Source: Cepaea nemoralis (taxonomy: Eukaryota > Mollusca > Gastropoda > Stylommatophora > Helicidae). Taken from it: a stretch of 64,000 nucleotides of DNA. The notes under the pieces are model-generated. The model worked only from the letters and a program-made list of their open reading frames with translations. It was not told the DNA's origin and did not search any database. A program made the position numbers and the translations under genes. Shown in pieces: positions 1 to 11,299 of the stretch. The first letter of the stretch is position 1, and each line of letters starts with the position of its first letter. The DNA is taken from NCBI GenBank assembly GCA_014155875.1, contig JACEFZ010011363.1:40001-104000 (forward strand), given 5' to 3'.

Positions 1-417
1 CAACAGCTCCCATAACACCATACAAAACATGGAACATTACCATACAACAGCTCCCATAACACCATACAAAACATGGAACATTACCATACAACAGCTCCCA
101 TAACACCATACAAGACATGGAACATTACCATACAACAGCTCCCATAACACCATACAAAACATGGAACATTACCATACAACAGCTCCCATAACACCATACA
201 AAACATGGAACATTACCATACAACAGCTCCCATAACACCATACAAGACATGGAACATTACCATACAACAGCTCCCATAACACCATACAAGACATGGGACA
301 TTACCATATAACAGCTCTCATAACACCATACAAGACATGGGACATTACCATATAACAGCTCTCATAACACCATACAAGACATGGGACATTACTATAGAAA
401 AGCTCCCAAAACACCTC
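1..417. repeat. 44-bp minisatellite
   Basis: About 9.5 near-identical units containing CAACAGCTCCCATAACACC; the array continues off the left edge. Units differ mainly at AAAACATGGAA versus AGACATGGGA. Confidence 0.9.
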
Positions 418-681
418 ACAACACATTGTGTACAAGGACACACAGGCAGACCTTATGTACAAGGACAGATAGACAGACAGACAGACCTTTTGTAAATGTA
501 CCAACACACAAGACAGACCTTGTGTACATGAACAGACACGCGAAACACAAATGATCATAAATGTATCAGTTCACAACACTGCTTACATAAACATGTCAAA
601 ATCATGCAATCAATGTACATAAAACATAGTCATCAAATCATAAATATACAACAACCTTCACACAACCAATCACATAAATAG
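418..681. other. Spacer with degenerate ACAGAC-rich repeats
   Basis: Irregular copies of GTACAAGGACA and CAGACAGACC, then AT-rich sequence. No gene seen. Confidence 0.4.
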
Positions 682-2330
682 GCATACAACTCACACACAA
701 CCAATCACATAAATAGGCATACAGCTCACACACAACCAATCACATCAACATACAACTCACACACAACCAATCACATCAACATAAAACACACACACAACCA
801 ATCACATCAACATACAACTCACACACAACCAATCACATCAACATACAACTCACACACAACCAATCACATCAACATACAACACTCACACAACCAATCACAT
901 CAACATACAACTCACACACAACCAATCACATCAACATACAACACACACAACCAATCACATCAACATACAATACACACACAACCAATCACATCAACATACA
1001 ACTCTCACACAACCAATCACATCAACATACAATACACACACAACCAATGACATCAACATACAATACACACACAACCAATGACATCAACATACAACACACA
1101 CAACCAATGACATCAACATACAATACACACACAACCAATCACATCAACATACACAACCAATGACATCAACATACAACTCACACACAACCAATGACATCAA
1201 CATACAACTCACACACAACCAATCACATCAACATACAGCTCACACACAACCAATGACATCAACATACAACTCACACACAACCAATGACATCAACATACAA
1301 CTCACACACAACCAATCACATCAACATAAAACACATACACAACCAATGACATCAACATACAACTCACACACAACCAATCACATCAACATACAACTCACAC
1401 ACAACCAATGACATCAACATACAACTCACACATAACCAATCACATCAACATAAAACACATACACAACCAATGACATCAACATACAACTCACACACAACCA
1501 ATCACATCAACATACAACTCACACACAACCAATGACATCAACATACAACACACACACACCCAATGACATCAACATACAACTCACACACAACCAATCACAT
1601 CAACATACAACTCACACACAACCAATCACATCAACATACAACTCACACACAACCAATCACATCAACATACAACTCACACACAACCAATCACATCAACATA
1701 CAACTCACACACAACCAATCACATCAACATACAATACACACACAACCAATCACATCAACATACAATACACACACAACCAATGACATCAACATACAACACA
1801 CACAACCAATGACATCAACATACAACACACAACCGATGACATCAACATACAATACACACACAACCAATGACATCAACATACAACTCACACACAACCAATC
1901 ACATCAACATACAACACACACAACCAATGACATCAACATACAACACACACACAACCAATCACATCAACATACAATTCACACACAACCAATGACATCAACA
2001 TACAACTCACACACAACCAATGACATCAACATACAACTCACACACAACCAATGACATCAACATACAATACACACACAACCAATGACATCAACATACAACT
2101 CACACACAACCAATGACATCAACATACAATACACATACAACCAATCACATCAACATACAACTCTCACACACAACCAATCACATCAACATACAACTCTCAC
2201 ACACAACCAATCACATCAACATACAACTCTCACACACAACCAATCACATCAACATACAACTCTCACATATCAAATCACATCAACATACAACTCACACACA
2301 ACAAATCACATCAACATTCAACGGACACAC
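682..2330. repeat. 31-bp minisatellite
   Basis: More than 50 units containing CACACACAACCAATCACATC then AACATACAACT, with a C/G variant (CAATCACATC or CAATGACATC). Its short open frames in several phases are by-products. Positions 2331-2504 hold no recognisable feature. Confidence 0.93.
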
Positions 2331-2504
2331 ACATCAGACACACAGAAATAAATACAAATGTACAGGAAATGATAATAATTATCATAAAAGTACATAAACA
2401 ACTGTATACATGATGTGACAAATCAAGTACATATGTACATCAAATCAGTTCACCGTGAAAATATTGCCTCACCAGCCTGCCTGTCTGGGGGTCTATGTCC
2501 AGCT

Positions 2505-4033
2505 GCACACAACAGTGAGATATCCCTGCCCAAACTACACACATCAGTGAGATATCCCTGCCCAGACTACACACACCAGTGAGATATCCCTGCCCAGACT
2601 ACACACACCAGTGAGATATCCCTGTCCAGACTACACACACCAGTGAGATATCCCTGTCCAGACTACACACACCAGTGAGATATCCCTGCCCAGACCACAC
2701 ACCAGTGAGATATCCCTGTCCAGACTACACACACCAGTGAGATATCCCTGCCCAGACTACACACACCAGTGAGATATCCCTGCCCAGACTACACACACCA
2801 GTGAGATATCCCTGCCCAGACTACACACACCAGTGACATATCCCTGCCCAGACTACACACACCAGTGAGATATCCCTGCCCAGACTACACACACCAGTGA
2901 GATATTCCTGTCCAGACTACACACACCAGTGAGATATCCCTGCCCAGACTACACACACCAGTGAGATATCCCTGCCCAGACTACACACACCAGTGAGATA
3001 TCCCTGCCCAGACTACACACACCAGTGAGATATCCCTGCCCAGACTACACACACCAGTGACATATCCCTGCCCAGACTACACACACCAGTGAGATATTCC
3101 TGCCCAGACTACACACACCAGTGAGATATCCCTGCCCAGACTACACACACCAGTGAGATATCCCTGTCCAGACTACACACATCAGTGAGATATCCCTGTC
3201 CAGACTACACACATCAGTGAGATATCCCTGTCCAGACTACAGACACCAGTGAGATATCCCTGCCCAGACTACAGACACCAGTGAGATATCCCTGTCCAGA
3301 CTACACACACCAGTGAGATATCCCTGTCCAGACAACACACACCAGTGAGATATCCCTGCCCAGACTACACACACCAGTGAGATATCCCTGTCCAGACTAC
3401 AGACACCAGTGAGATATCCCTGTCCAGACTACACACACCAGTGAGATATCCCTGCCCAGACTACACACACCAGTGAGATATCCCTGTCCAGACTACACAC
3501 ACCAGTGAGATATCCCTGTCCAGACTACACACACCAGTGAGATATCCCTGCCCAGACTACACACACCAGTGAGATATCCCTGCCCAGACTACACACACCA
3601 GTGAGATATCCCTGTCCAGACTACAGACATCAGTGAGATATCCCTGCCCAGACTACACACACCAGTGAGATATCCCTGTCCAGACTTCCACACACCAGTG
3701 AGATATCCCTGTCCATACTACAGACATGAGTGAGATATCCCTGCCCAGACTACACACACCAGTGAGATATCCCTGTCCAGACTACACACACTAGTGAGAT
3801 ATCCCTGTCCAGACTACACACACCAGTGAGATATCCCTGTCCAGACTACAGACACCAGTGAGATATCCCTGCCCAGACTACACACACCAGTGAGATATCC
3901 CTGCCCAGACTACACACACCAGTGAGATATCCCTGTCCAGACTACACACACCAGTGAGATATCCCTGCCCAGACTACACACACCAGTGATATATCCCTGC
4001 CCAGACTACACACACCAGTGATATATCCCTGCA
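2505..4033. repeat. 32-bp minisatellite
   Basis: About 47 units containing CAGTGAGATATCCCTGCCCA then GACTACACACAC. The commonest variant is CCTGCCC versus CCTGTCC, interspersed along the array. Confidence 0.93.
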
Positions 4034-4095
4034 GACTCTGGCACACTATTCTCTGTAACACAAGCAAATGATAGGAAGAACACAGCAACATTTTC

Positions 4096-4525
4096 CATGG
4101 TTCTCCACACCAGACCACGCACTCATATCCATGGTTCTCCACACCAGACCACGCACTCATATCCATGGTTCTCCAGCCACATCTCCTGGCAGGCTGATGT
4201 CCATGGTTCTCCAGCCACATATCTCCTGGCAGGTTGATGTCCATGGTTCTCCAGCCACATATCTCCTGGCAGGTTGATGTCCATGGTTCTCCAGCCACAT
4301 ATCTCCTGGCAGGTTGATGTCCATGGTTCTCCAGCCACATATCTCCTGGCAGGTTGATGTCCATGGTTCTCCAGCCACATATCTCCTGGCAGGTTGATGT
4401 CCATGGTTCTCCAGCCACATATCTCCTGGCAGGTTGATGTCCATGGTTCCCCAGCCACATATCTCCTGGCAGGCTGATGTCCATGATTCTCCAGCCACAT
4501 ATCTCCTGGCAGGCTGATGTCCACA
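4096..4525. repeat. 40-bp minisatellite
   Basis: Ten or so units of CCATGGTTCTCCAGCCACAT plus ATCTCCTGGCAGGTTGATGT; the first two units are a divergent ~34-bp form. Because 40 is not a multiple of three, every frame cycles through the same peptide, which explains overlapping open frames on the minus strand. Confidence 0.9.
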
Positions 4526-5006
4526 CCTCTCAAGGAAGCCCACTGGGCTCTTGTGTACACAAGTCCCAGGCTATCACTTCCCCAACTTGCTGGACTCCCG
4601 TCTACACAAATCCCAGGCTATCACTTCCCCCACATGCTCGACTGTGATGTTGATTCCTGCCTGCCAGGAGGCTGAAGTCAATGCTGGGAACCAGACAACA
4701 GGTCCACCAATCTTACTATCCACCATTAACAACACACAAGTGCTACACAAGCAGACACCACACGCAACAGCCACTGTCAACAACAGCCGCCATCAACAAA
4801 AGTCACTGACATGCAGAAAGACAATCACAAGGATGGCCATGTATCACTTGAGGTAAACACAGGATGTATCCACATCTGCTCCTGCAGTCATGAAGACCAT
4901 GCAGCAATCAGTGACCGTCACACCTGGCAGGGAGGTCACACCCAAGGTCTCCCTAGACCCTTCCATACGTTGGCACAGCTCCATCACAGATTGTTTCTGA
5001 TAACAC
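4526..5006. other. Low-copy spacer
   Basis: Mostly non-repetitive, with a ~58-bp imperfect direct duplication at about 4561-4645 (CCCAGGCTATCACTTCCCC twice). Short open frames on both strands match nothing I recognise. Confidence 0.4.
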
Positions 5007-6118
5007 CACCATAAGATCTCAGAGTATGTGATGAGTTGCAATCATGGGATCTCAGAATATGTGATGAGTTGCAATCATGGGACCTCGGAGTAGTGACAAG
5101 TTGCAATATCAGAATATGTGACAAGTTACAATCTCAGAATATGTGACAAGTTGTAATCATGGGATCTCAGATTATGTGACAAGTTGCAATTGTGGGATCC
5201 CAGAATGTGACAAGGTGCAATTGTGGGACCCCATAATATGTGACAAGTTGCAATCTTAGAATCTCAGAATATATGGTGAGTTGCAATCTCAGAATATGTG
5301 ACAAGTTGCAATCATGGAATCTCACATTACATGACAAGTTGCAATCGTGGGATCTCAGAATATGTGACGATTTGCAATAATGGAATCTCAGTGACAAGTT
5401 GCAATCATGGAATCTAAGAATATATGATGATTTGCAATTATGGAATCTAAGAATATATGATGATTTGCAATTATGGAATCTAAGAATATGTGACCAGTTG
5501 CAATTATGGAATCCCAGAATATGTGACAAGTTACAATCATGGAATCCCAGAATATGTGACAAGTTACAATCATGAAATCCCAGAATATGTGACAAGTTAC
5601 AATCATGAAATCCCAGAATATGTGACAAGTTACAATCATGAAATCCCAGAATATGTGACAAGTTGCAACTGTGGGACCCCATAATATGTAACAAGTTGCA
5701 ATCATGGAATCTAAGAATATATAACAAGTTGCAATCATGGAATCCCAGAATATGTGACAAGTTGCAGTCATGGAATCCCAGAATATGTCACAAGTTGCAA
5801 TTGTGGGACTCCATAATATGTGACAAGTTGCAATCATGGAATCTAAGAATATATGACAAGTTGCAATCATGGAATCCCAGAATGAATATGTGCAAATTAT
5901 GGAATCCCAGAATATGTGACAAGTTGCAATCATAGGATCCCAGAATATGTGACAAGTTGCAATCATGGGATCCCAGAATATGTGAAATGTTGCAATCATG
6001 GGATCCCAGAATATGTGAAATGTTGCAATCATGGGATCCCAGAATATGTGAAATGTTGCAATCGACGGATCTTAGAATATTTCAGTTGCAATCGTGAGAT
6101 CTCAGAATATGTGATGAG
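5007..6118. repeat. 33-bp minisatellite, degenerate
   Basis: About 33 units around GTGACAAGTTGCAATCATGG then AATCCCAGAATAT. The 33-bp period keeps overlapping frames open on both strands without implying coding. Confidence 0.9.
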
Positions 6119-6439
6119 CTATGAATACCATGATGGAATACATCCGGTTTGTGGCCCACTGCATCTACACATGTGAACCAACAGTGTGGCCACATCATCT
6201 ACACATGTGAACCAAAAGTGTGCCTGGAGTCTGTGAGACAACAAAGTCTACTGATGATCCTTGAGGTCTATGGTCAGGGACGACAACATCAAACTGTCCT
6301 TGTGCCTGGCAACTTCACCATCCACAAACTGAAAATATGATGTGCCACTGCCTACAACTCATTGCTGGACTCAGATGTCTTTGACACGAGGGATGAGTTT
6401 AACAAGTTACCAACAGCCAGGATGATGATGACGACCCCT
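6119..6439. other. Low-copy spacer downstream of SPPL3
   Basis: Includes two copies of CATCTACACATGTGAACCAA about 36 bp apart. Nothing else recognised. Confidence 0.35.
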
Positions 6440-6560
6440 GGCGCTGATCAAGACCAGGTCTGGAGGTATAACCACTGGAGCTGATCAAGACCAGGTCTGG
6501 AGCTATAACCACTGGAGCTGATCAAGACCAGGTCTGGAGCTATAACCACTGGAGCTGATC
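6440..6560. repeat. 37-bp minisatellite, ~3 units
   Basis: Units read AGCTGATCAAGACCAGGTCT then GGAGCTATAACCACTGG. The stretch 6561-6797 after it is unrecognised. Confidence 0.85.
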
Positions 6561-6797
6561 TGTCCAAGACATTGACATAGACACTAGCACAAACAGGCAG
6601 CCACATCCTCCAGGCTAAGATGTTCATCAAACATCAAGCTGTCACCAACAACACGAATGCCAAGTGTTCAGTCGTCAACTACAACACAATTCCCAAGTGT
6701 AAAGTCACCAAAGACCAGAAACAGACACCGGTGTCTATAAAATGAACAAGATGTCAACTAACAAAGTGAGGATGATGGTGATGATGATGATGACAAC

Positions 6798-6993
6798 TGT
6801 GTGCTCTCCTGCTGGTGTGTGTTTATCCATATCCAGGTGTAGAACTGTGTGCTGTCCTGCTGGTGTGTGTATATCCATATCCCAGGTGTAGGACTGTGTG
6901 TTGTCCTGCTGGTGTGTGTATATCCATATCTCAGGTGTCGAACTGTGTGCTGTCCTGTTGGTGTGTGTTTATCCATCTCCCAGGTGTAGAGTC
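6798..6993. repeat. ~49-bp minisatellite, 4 units
   Basis: Units contain CTGTGTGCTGTCCTGCTGGT then GTGTGTATATCCATATCCCAGG. The array lies about 120 bp past the SPPL3 stop and may fall within its 3' UTR. Confidence 0.8.
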
Positions 6994-7111
6994 GAACAGA
7001 CAACCACTCTCACAGAAGTCAAAATTCAAGCTTTCTCTGGGTGACTGTTGTGTGGTATGGTCCATATTATCATGCCCTGATGTTGTGAGTGGATGGAAGC
7101 GAACTGCCGGT

Positions 7112-7180
7112 CTAAACTTCCATGTGTTTGGAGGGCGGCACAACAAGGAAAGGTTCATGCCACATCCGCCTCAGATCTCC
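7112..7180 (-). CDS. SPPL3: SPPL3 last exon with stop codon
   Basis: A 69-bp terminal exon encoding GDLRRMWHEPFLVV, a short tail ending KHMEV, and TAG at 7114-7112. Vertebrate SPPL3 ends GDLRRMW...LEV, so start, length and terminus agree. The acceptor is ACATTACAG/GGA. The 3' UTR must run towards lower coordinates through 6993-7111. No convincing AATAAA was seen in the first few hundred bases. Confidence 0.95.
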   Translation of the reverse strand, partial: GDLRRMWHEPFLVVPPSKHMEV

Positions 7181-7189
7181 CTGTAATGT

Positions 7190-7506
7190 GACATGTCAAT
7201 ATTTTGTTAATCCCAACATCAATACATGATGACTAAATGTAATGAGATCAGCTACTGATGACTTTATAATCACAATATCAATACATGATGGCTATATTAA
7301 ATAATTGATGACTATAATCACAACATCAACAAATGATAACTAACTTAAATAACTGACGATGTTATAATCACAATATCAATGAATGGTGATTGAATGCAAT
7401 GTGACATATTCAGTTTTTAGAACTTTATAGTCAGAATATGAACAAATCATGACTTATGTAAAGTGACCAATGAGAATTGATGATTATTATCACAACATCA
7501 ACAAAT
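7190..7506. repeat. Degenerate ~60-bp repeat, left part
   Basis: Diverged units of TTGATGACTATAATCACAAC plus ATCAACAAATGATGACTAAAT. It is one array with 10431-11003, split by the LINE at 7507-10430. Confidence 0.75.
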
Positions 7507-10430
7507 CTTCTTCTTCTGCGTTCATCCGGAGTTAGGCCAACACATCAGACTTCTGTGGGCATTTGTTGACCGGGTTAACCTTCCCGGTGGTTTCTTAGGA
7601 CGTTTGACACTGTTGTGGTGTTATCCCCCATCCCAGCTGGCCCATATAGAACAGCCAAAGACATCCTGGTCAGCCCTCAAGGGAAGGCAGGGGCAGACCA
7701 TGGGCATTCCCCGAAATCCAAGGAGGCTTCCATACTTGCAGAGCCGACACACAGCGCTCTGGTACTGGGTTAACCCAAGGAATCATCACGTCCTGCACAT
7801 GGCTGCTTAGCCTCACTTCCATATACTGGGCCTTCCGTTCACCATAGGCTGTTCTTCCGGAAACCAGAAGAATGCAGTCTGCAGATGACATCCACACAGT
7901 GAGCTTTTGATTTGGACTTTCCACGTAATGGATTTGCTATCCAAGCAATATTCCATTTCATGCCTCTGGGACGCTTTTGTAACCGACATACCTTACCTGT
8001 GGTATGAAGTGTGGCAGTCTAAATACATCTTCATGCACCTTTAGATGTCAACCTGAATGTAGTTAAAGTAAGCTGTAGTCAACTTGAGCTTGTTGATATC
8101 TCCATAGAGCTTGTCCTCAAATGAAGCAGGTGTAGGCAAAAATATCTTTCTCTGTTCTGCATATATTGGGCACTCCTGCACAAATGTTTAGCTGTCATTT
8201 TACCAGTTCCACAATTACATTCATCGGTCCTATCTTTAGTTTATTGAACAAGTGGTACTTCAGCCTGTTATGTCCTGTGCGGAGTTTGAAGATTACTACT
8301 TGTTCTCTTCGGTCGAGTTTGTAATATGCATCATCCTTCTGGTGGCCTGGATGCTCTGTTTCCCATTTGGCTCTGTAGGTGCTTTTTATAAACCTCTTTG
8401 CCTCATTATAGGTTATGTCTATGTCAGGCTGTGGTAGTCGTCCACCCTCTTTTGCCAGTCTGTCAGCCTCTTCGTTTCCAGGTATACTGCAATGTGATGG
8501 GATCCACTGTATTACAACTTTTTTGGATTTCTGGCATAGACCATGGAGTGCTGCTATTAGGTCAGCTAGTTCTGTGCTGTTTTTGCTCTTCAGTATTGAG
8601 ACAGCTGACTTTACATCTGTGAAGATAGCTATTTGCTTCTCTTTATTTTCCTCCATCAAGAGTATTTCTGCACCAGTTTTCAAAGCCTCTACCTCCGCTT
8701 TGAAGCTACTTGAAAATTTTCCAGTTGCCACTGACTGTTTTTTTTTTCACTCCATTTTCTATTGAATTTTTGGCTGATCCATCTGTATATTCATGGGTCC
8801 AATTGCTGCTTGGGTAATGTTCTTTTATGTAGTTTAGGGTTATTTTTCATCTTTCGGTTTCATTCTGAGTGTTCTTTTTCTCAATACCAGGAATGTTTTC
8901 TATCATCTCAGGCAGTTGCTGCTGTCTCCAAGCTGGGAACTTGTGTGCATTATAAATGGGCTTGACTGATGATATGTTAAGTATGGGATCTGCCCTAATT
9001 TTTCGTTTTGCAGTTTCTACAAAGTTGCTATGCTTCAGTTTTCCCTTTCCAAAACCATTAAACCTGTTATACATAGGGTGGTCTGTCAATCTTCTAAATT
9101 TTTCTGCTTGTTGCTGGGCTCTGCTATCTCTTCTATCCTGCATTGGTTGCAAACAAGTGATCTTTTCTAATTCATTAATAGGCGTTGTCTTCAGGCTTCC
9201 AGTTATGATTCGCATTCCTTGATTTTGGACTACTTATTTTGTTAAAGTTTGACTTAGCTGCTGTTGCCCAAGCTGCAATGCCATATTCCAGTACTGGCCT
9301 CACCCTTCCAGTACATAACTTCTTGAGAACTTTCTCATCTGCTCCTCACGTTGTACCAGCAAGCTTTTCATGATTGCCATTCTTTGCCTTGCTCTTGTTC
9401 GATTTTTCTCAACCTGTGTCTTCCATGTCAGGCGACGATCAAAGGTGACTCCTAGATAGTTTGGATTTTCTTCATGGCGCAATATTTTTCCATTCAATAC
9501 CAGCTTAGGTTGCTGAGTTTTATTTGAGAGGGAGAACACTGTGCATGTTGTTTTCTCCTCACTTATCTTCACTAGCCATGATTTTGACCAGTCCTCTAGC
9601 GCTAATAGGGCTTGCTGTATTCTGCTGTTAGCTGTACTAATATATTCTTCAGATGTCCATATGGCTAGGTCATCTGCAAAGGAGGATGTGTGTACTCTGG
9701 CTGGAAAATTTTCCGTGATGTCATTTATATATGCTAGAAATAATGTTGGTGAAAGAACTCCTCCTTGGGGGACACCTTGCTCCAACAGCATCTTTTTGCT
9801 TATTTGTCCTTGTACTTTAGTCCTGGCAGTTCTGTTCTCAAGATAGTGGCTGATCCATTTATACATTTTCCCACAAACATGCATTTTTTGCAGTTTTACT
9901 TTCAGTCCTTCCTTCCATACTTTATCAAATGCTTGTTCTAAATCCAGACCGCTAGTGTGTGCTTTTTCTCTTGGAAGACATCCTCTATTTCCTGAGCTAT
10001 ATAAGTTATTTGATCTTCAGTGGATCTGTATTTTCTGAATCCTGCTTGGTGAGGTGTTAAGAGTTTGTTTTCTTCCAGATGCCATGTTAGCCTGCCATTG
10101 ATAATGCGTTCCATTAATTTTCCTACACAGCTAAGTAGACTGATAGGTCGATAGCCATTTGGTTCTTCCAGGTCTTTTCCTTTCTTTGGGACTGGTATTA
10201 GTATAGCTTCCTTCCATGCCTGTGGGACTATTCCTCTCTTCCAGCTGTTATTTAGGACTGCTAGTAGTTTCTTTTTTGCCTTAGTGCCTAGCCCTATTAG
10301 CATTTCATTTGTGATTCCATCCTTTCCTGGTGATTTCTTCTTTTTTTTTTAGGGTATTCATTGCCTGTTCCATTTCTTCCATTGTTAGATTTTCCATCAT
10401 GTATTCTGCTGCTGTCTCTGTATTACTATG
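7507..10430 (-). mobile_element. 5'-truncated I-like LINE with RT and RNase H
   Basis: A 2,924-bp insertion flanked by a perfect 15-bp target-site duplication, ACAACATCAACAAAT, at 7492-7506 and 10431-10445. The minus strand codes for part of the reverse transcriptase and an RNase H, then a ~700-bp 3' UTR ending in (GAA)n at 7507. Its 5' end lies within the RT region (EN absent), the usual mark of incomplete reverse transcription. It is very similar to the copy at 60166-64000. The last ~80 bp match the 144-150-bp short elements at 10.5, 39.7, 44.9 and 50.5 kb. Confidence 0.93.
8195..10370 (-). pseudogene. Broken RT-RNase H ORF of I-like LINE
   Basis: Blocks in order on the minus strand: GYRPISLLSCVGKLMERII, HQAGFRKYRSTEDQ, GVPQGGVLSPTLFLAYIND, SSFADDLAIW (the RT catalytic box) and YLGVTFDRRLTWK, then VRPVLEYGIAAWA in a shifted frame. 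The RNase H part has FKAEVEAL, IFTDVKSAV and GNEEADRLAKE. Frame breaks occur near 9938 and 9345 and again near 9215 and 8731, so the copy is dead. RNase H after RT places it in the I superfamily (I/Nimb/Ingi type); the exact clade is not resolved. Confidence 0.88.
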
Positions 10431-11003
10431 ACAACATCAACAAATGATGACCAACTATGATGAAGCCAACAATTCTTCTTCTTCGTCCATTCAGTTTTGT
10501 TCCGGACGTGATTGCGTTGTGCCTGTTTACAGTAGAGCTGCGTTCTTGCGCCGTTAGGCCGACACATCCGACTTTTGCGGGCATTTGTTGACCGGGTTAA
10601 CCTTCCCAGGGCAACAATAATTGATGGTTAGTATAACAATATCAACAAATTATGACTAAATTTGAAGAATCCAAAAATAATTTATGACTATTAGCAAAAC
10701 ATCAACAAATGATGACCAAATATGATGGAACCAACAATAATTGATGACTATTATCACAATATCAACAAATTATGACTAAATATGATGAAACCTACAAAAA
10801 TTGATGACTATTATCACAATATCAACAAACAATGACTAAATATGATGAAACCAAAAATAATTGATGATATCACAATATCAACAAATTATGACTTAATTTG
10901 AAGAAACCAAACATAATTAATGACTATAATCACAACATCAACATACGATGACTAAATATGATGAAACCAACAATAATTGATGACTATTATCACAATATCA
11001 ACA
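10431..11003. repeat. Degenerate ~60-bp repeat, right part
   Basis: Continuation of the 7190-7506 array: GATGACTAAATATGATGAAA then CCAACAATAATTGATGACTA. It hosts the short element at 10474-10611. Confidence 0.8.
10474..10611 (-). mobile_element. Short (GAA)n-tailed retroelement, copy 1
   Basis: A 138-bp member of the family beginning CCYGGGAAGGTTAACCCGGT and ending (GAA)n on the minus strand, flanked by CAACAAT (10467-10473 and 10612-10618). It carries the conserved AACGCAGCTCTRCTGTAAAC block. Confidence 0.8.
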
Positions 11004-11160
11004 GGTAACAAACATTTACATTCTAAGGTAACAACCATTAACATTCTATAGGTAACAACCCTTGACATTCTACAGGTAAAAACCATGACATTCTACAGGT
11101 AAAAACCATGACATTCTACAGGTAAAAACCATGACATTCTACAGGTAAAAACCCTGACAT
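11004..11160. repeat. 23-25-bp minisatellite at SPPL3 donor
   Basis: Six or so units of ACAGGTAAAAACCATGACAT plus TCT. It begins within a few bases of the splice donor at 11163. Confidence 0.85.
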
Positions 11161-11163
11161 TAC

Positions 11164-11274
11164 CTTGAGGTACGCCATTGTGAGCAGTGGTAATAAAGTA
11201 AATGGTACCAGGTACAGCAGCGCAGGCTGCGCAGCCTTGAAGACTTCAGACTGACACTGTTGCTGTCAGCAAAC
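11164..11274 (-). CDS. SPPL3: SPPL3 exon with PAL motif; one-base frameshift
   Basis: After completing a Gly codon the exon reads LLTATVS, then frame is lost at 11248-11251 (one extra base, most simply 11251). In the +1 frame it continues [20 protein letters not shown] and PLLTMAYLK to the donor AAG/GTAATG. QPAL is the conserved PAL motif of presenilin/SPP proteases. The exon is 111 bp, where 110 bp would keep frame. Without correction, a TGA stop follows within two codons. Sequence either side is highly conserved, so a sequence error or a very recent lesion is likelier than old decay. Confidence 0.9.
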
Positions 11275-11299
11275 CTGCAGACATACATCAGTTACAGCA

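Noticed and set aside
3942..4560. Cys/Trp-rich minus-strand frames suggestive of a small secreted protein
   Set aside because: They translate a 40-bp minisatellite in three phases, which gives the same peptide in each frame.
682..6118. CRISPR-like regularly spaced repeats
   Set aside because: Repeats are head-to-tail with no unique spacers, and the DNA is eukaryotic.
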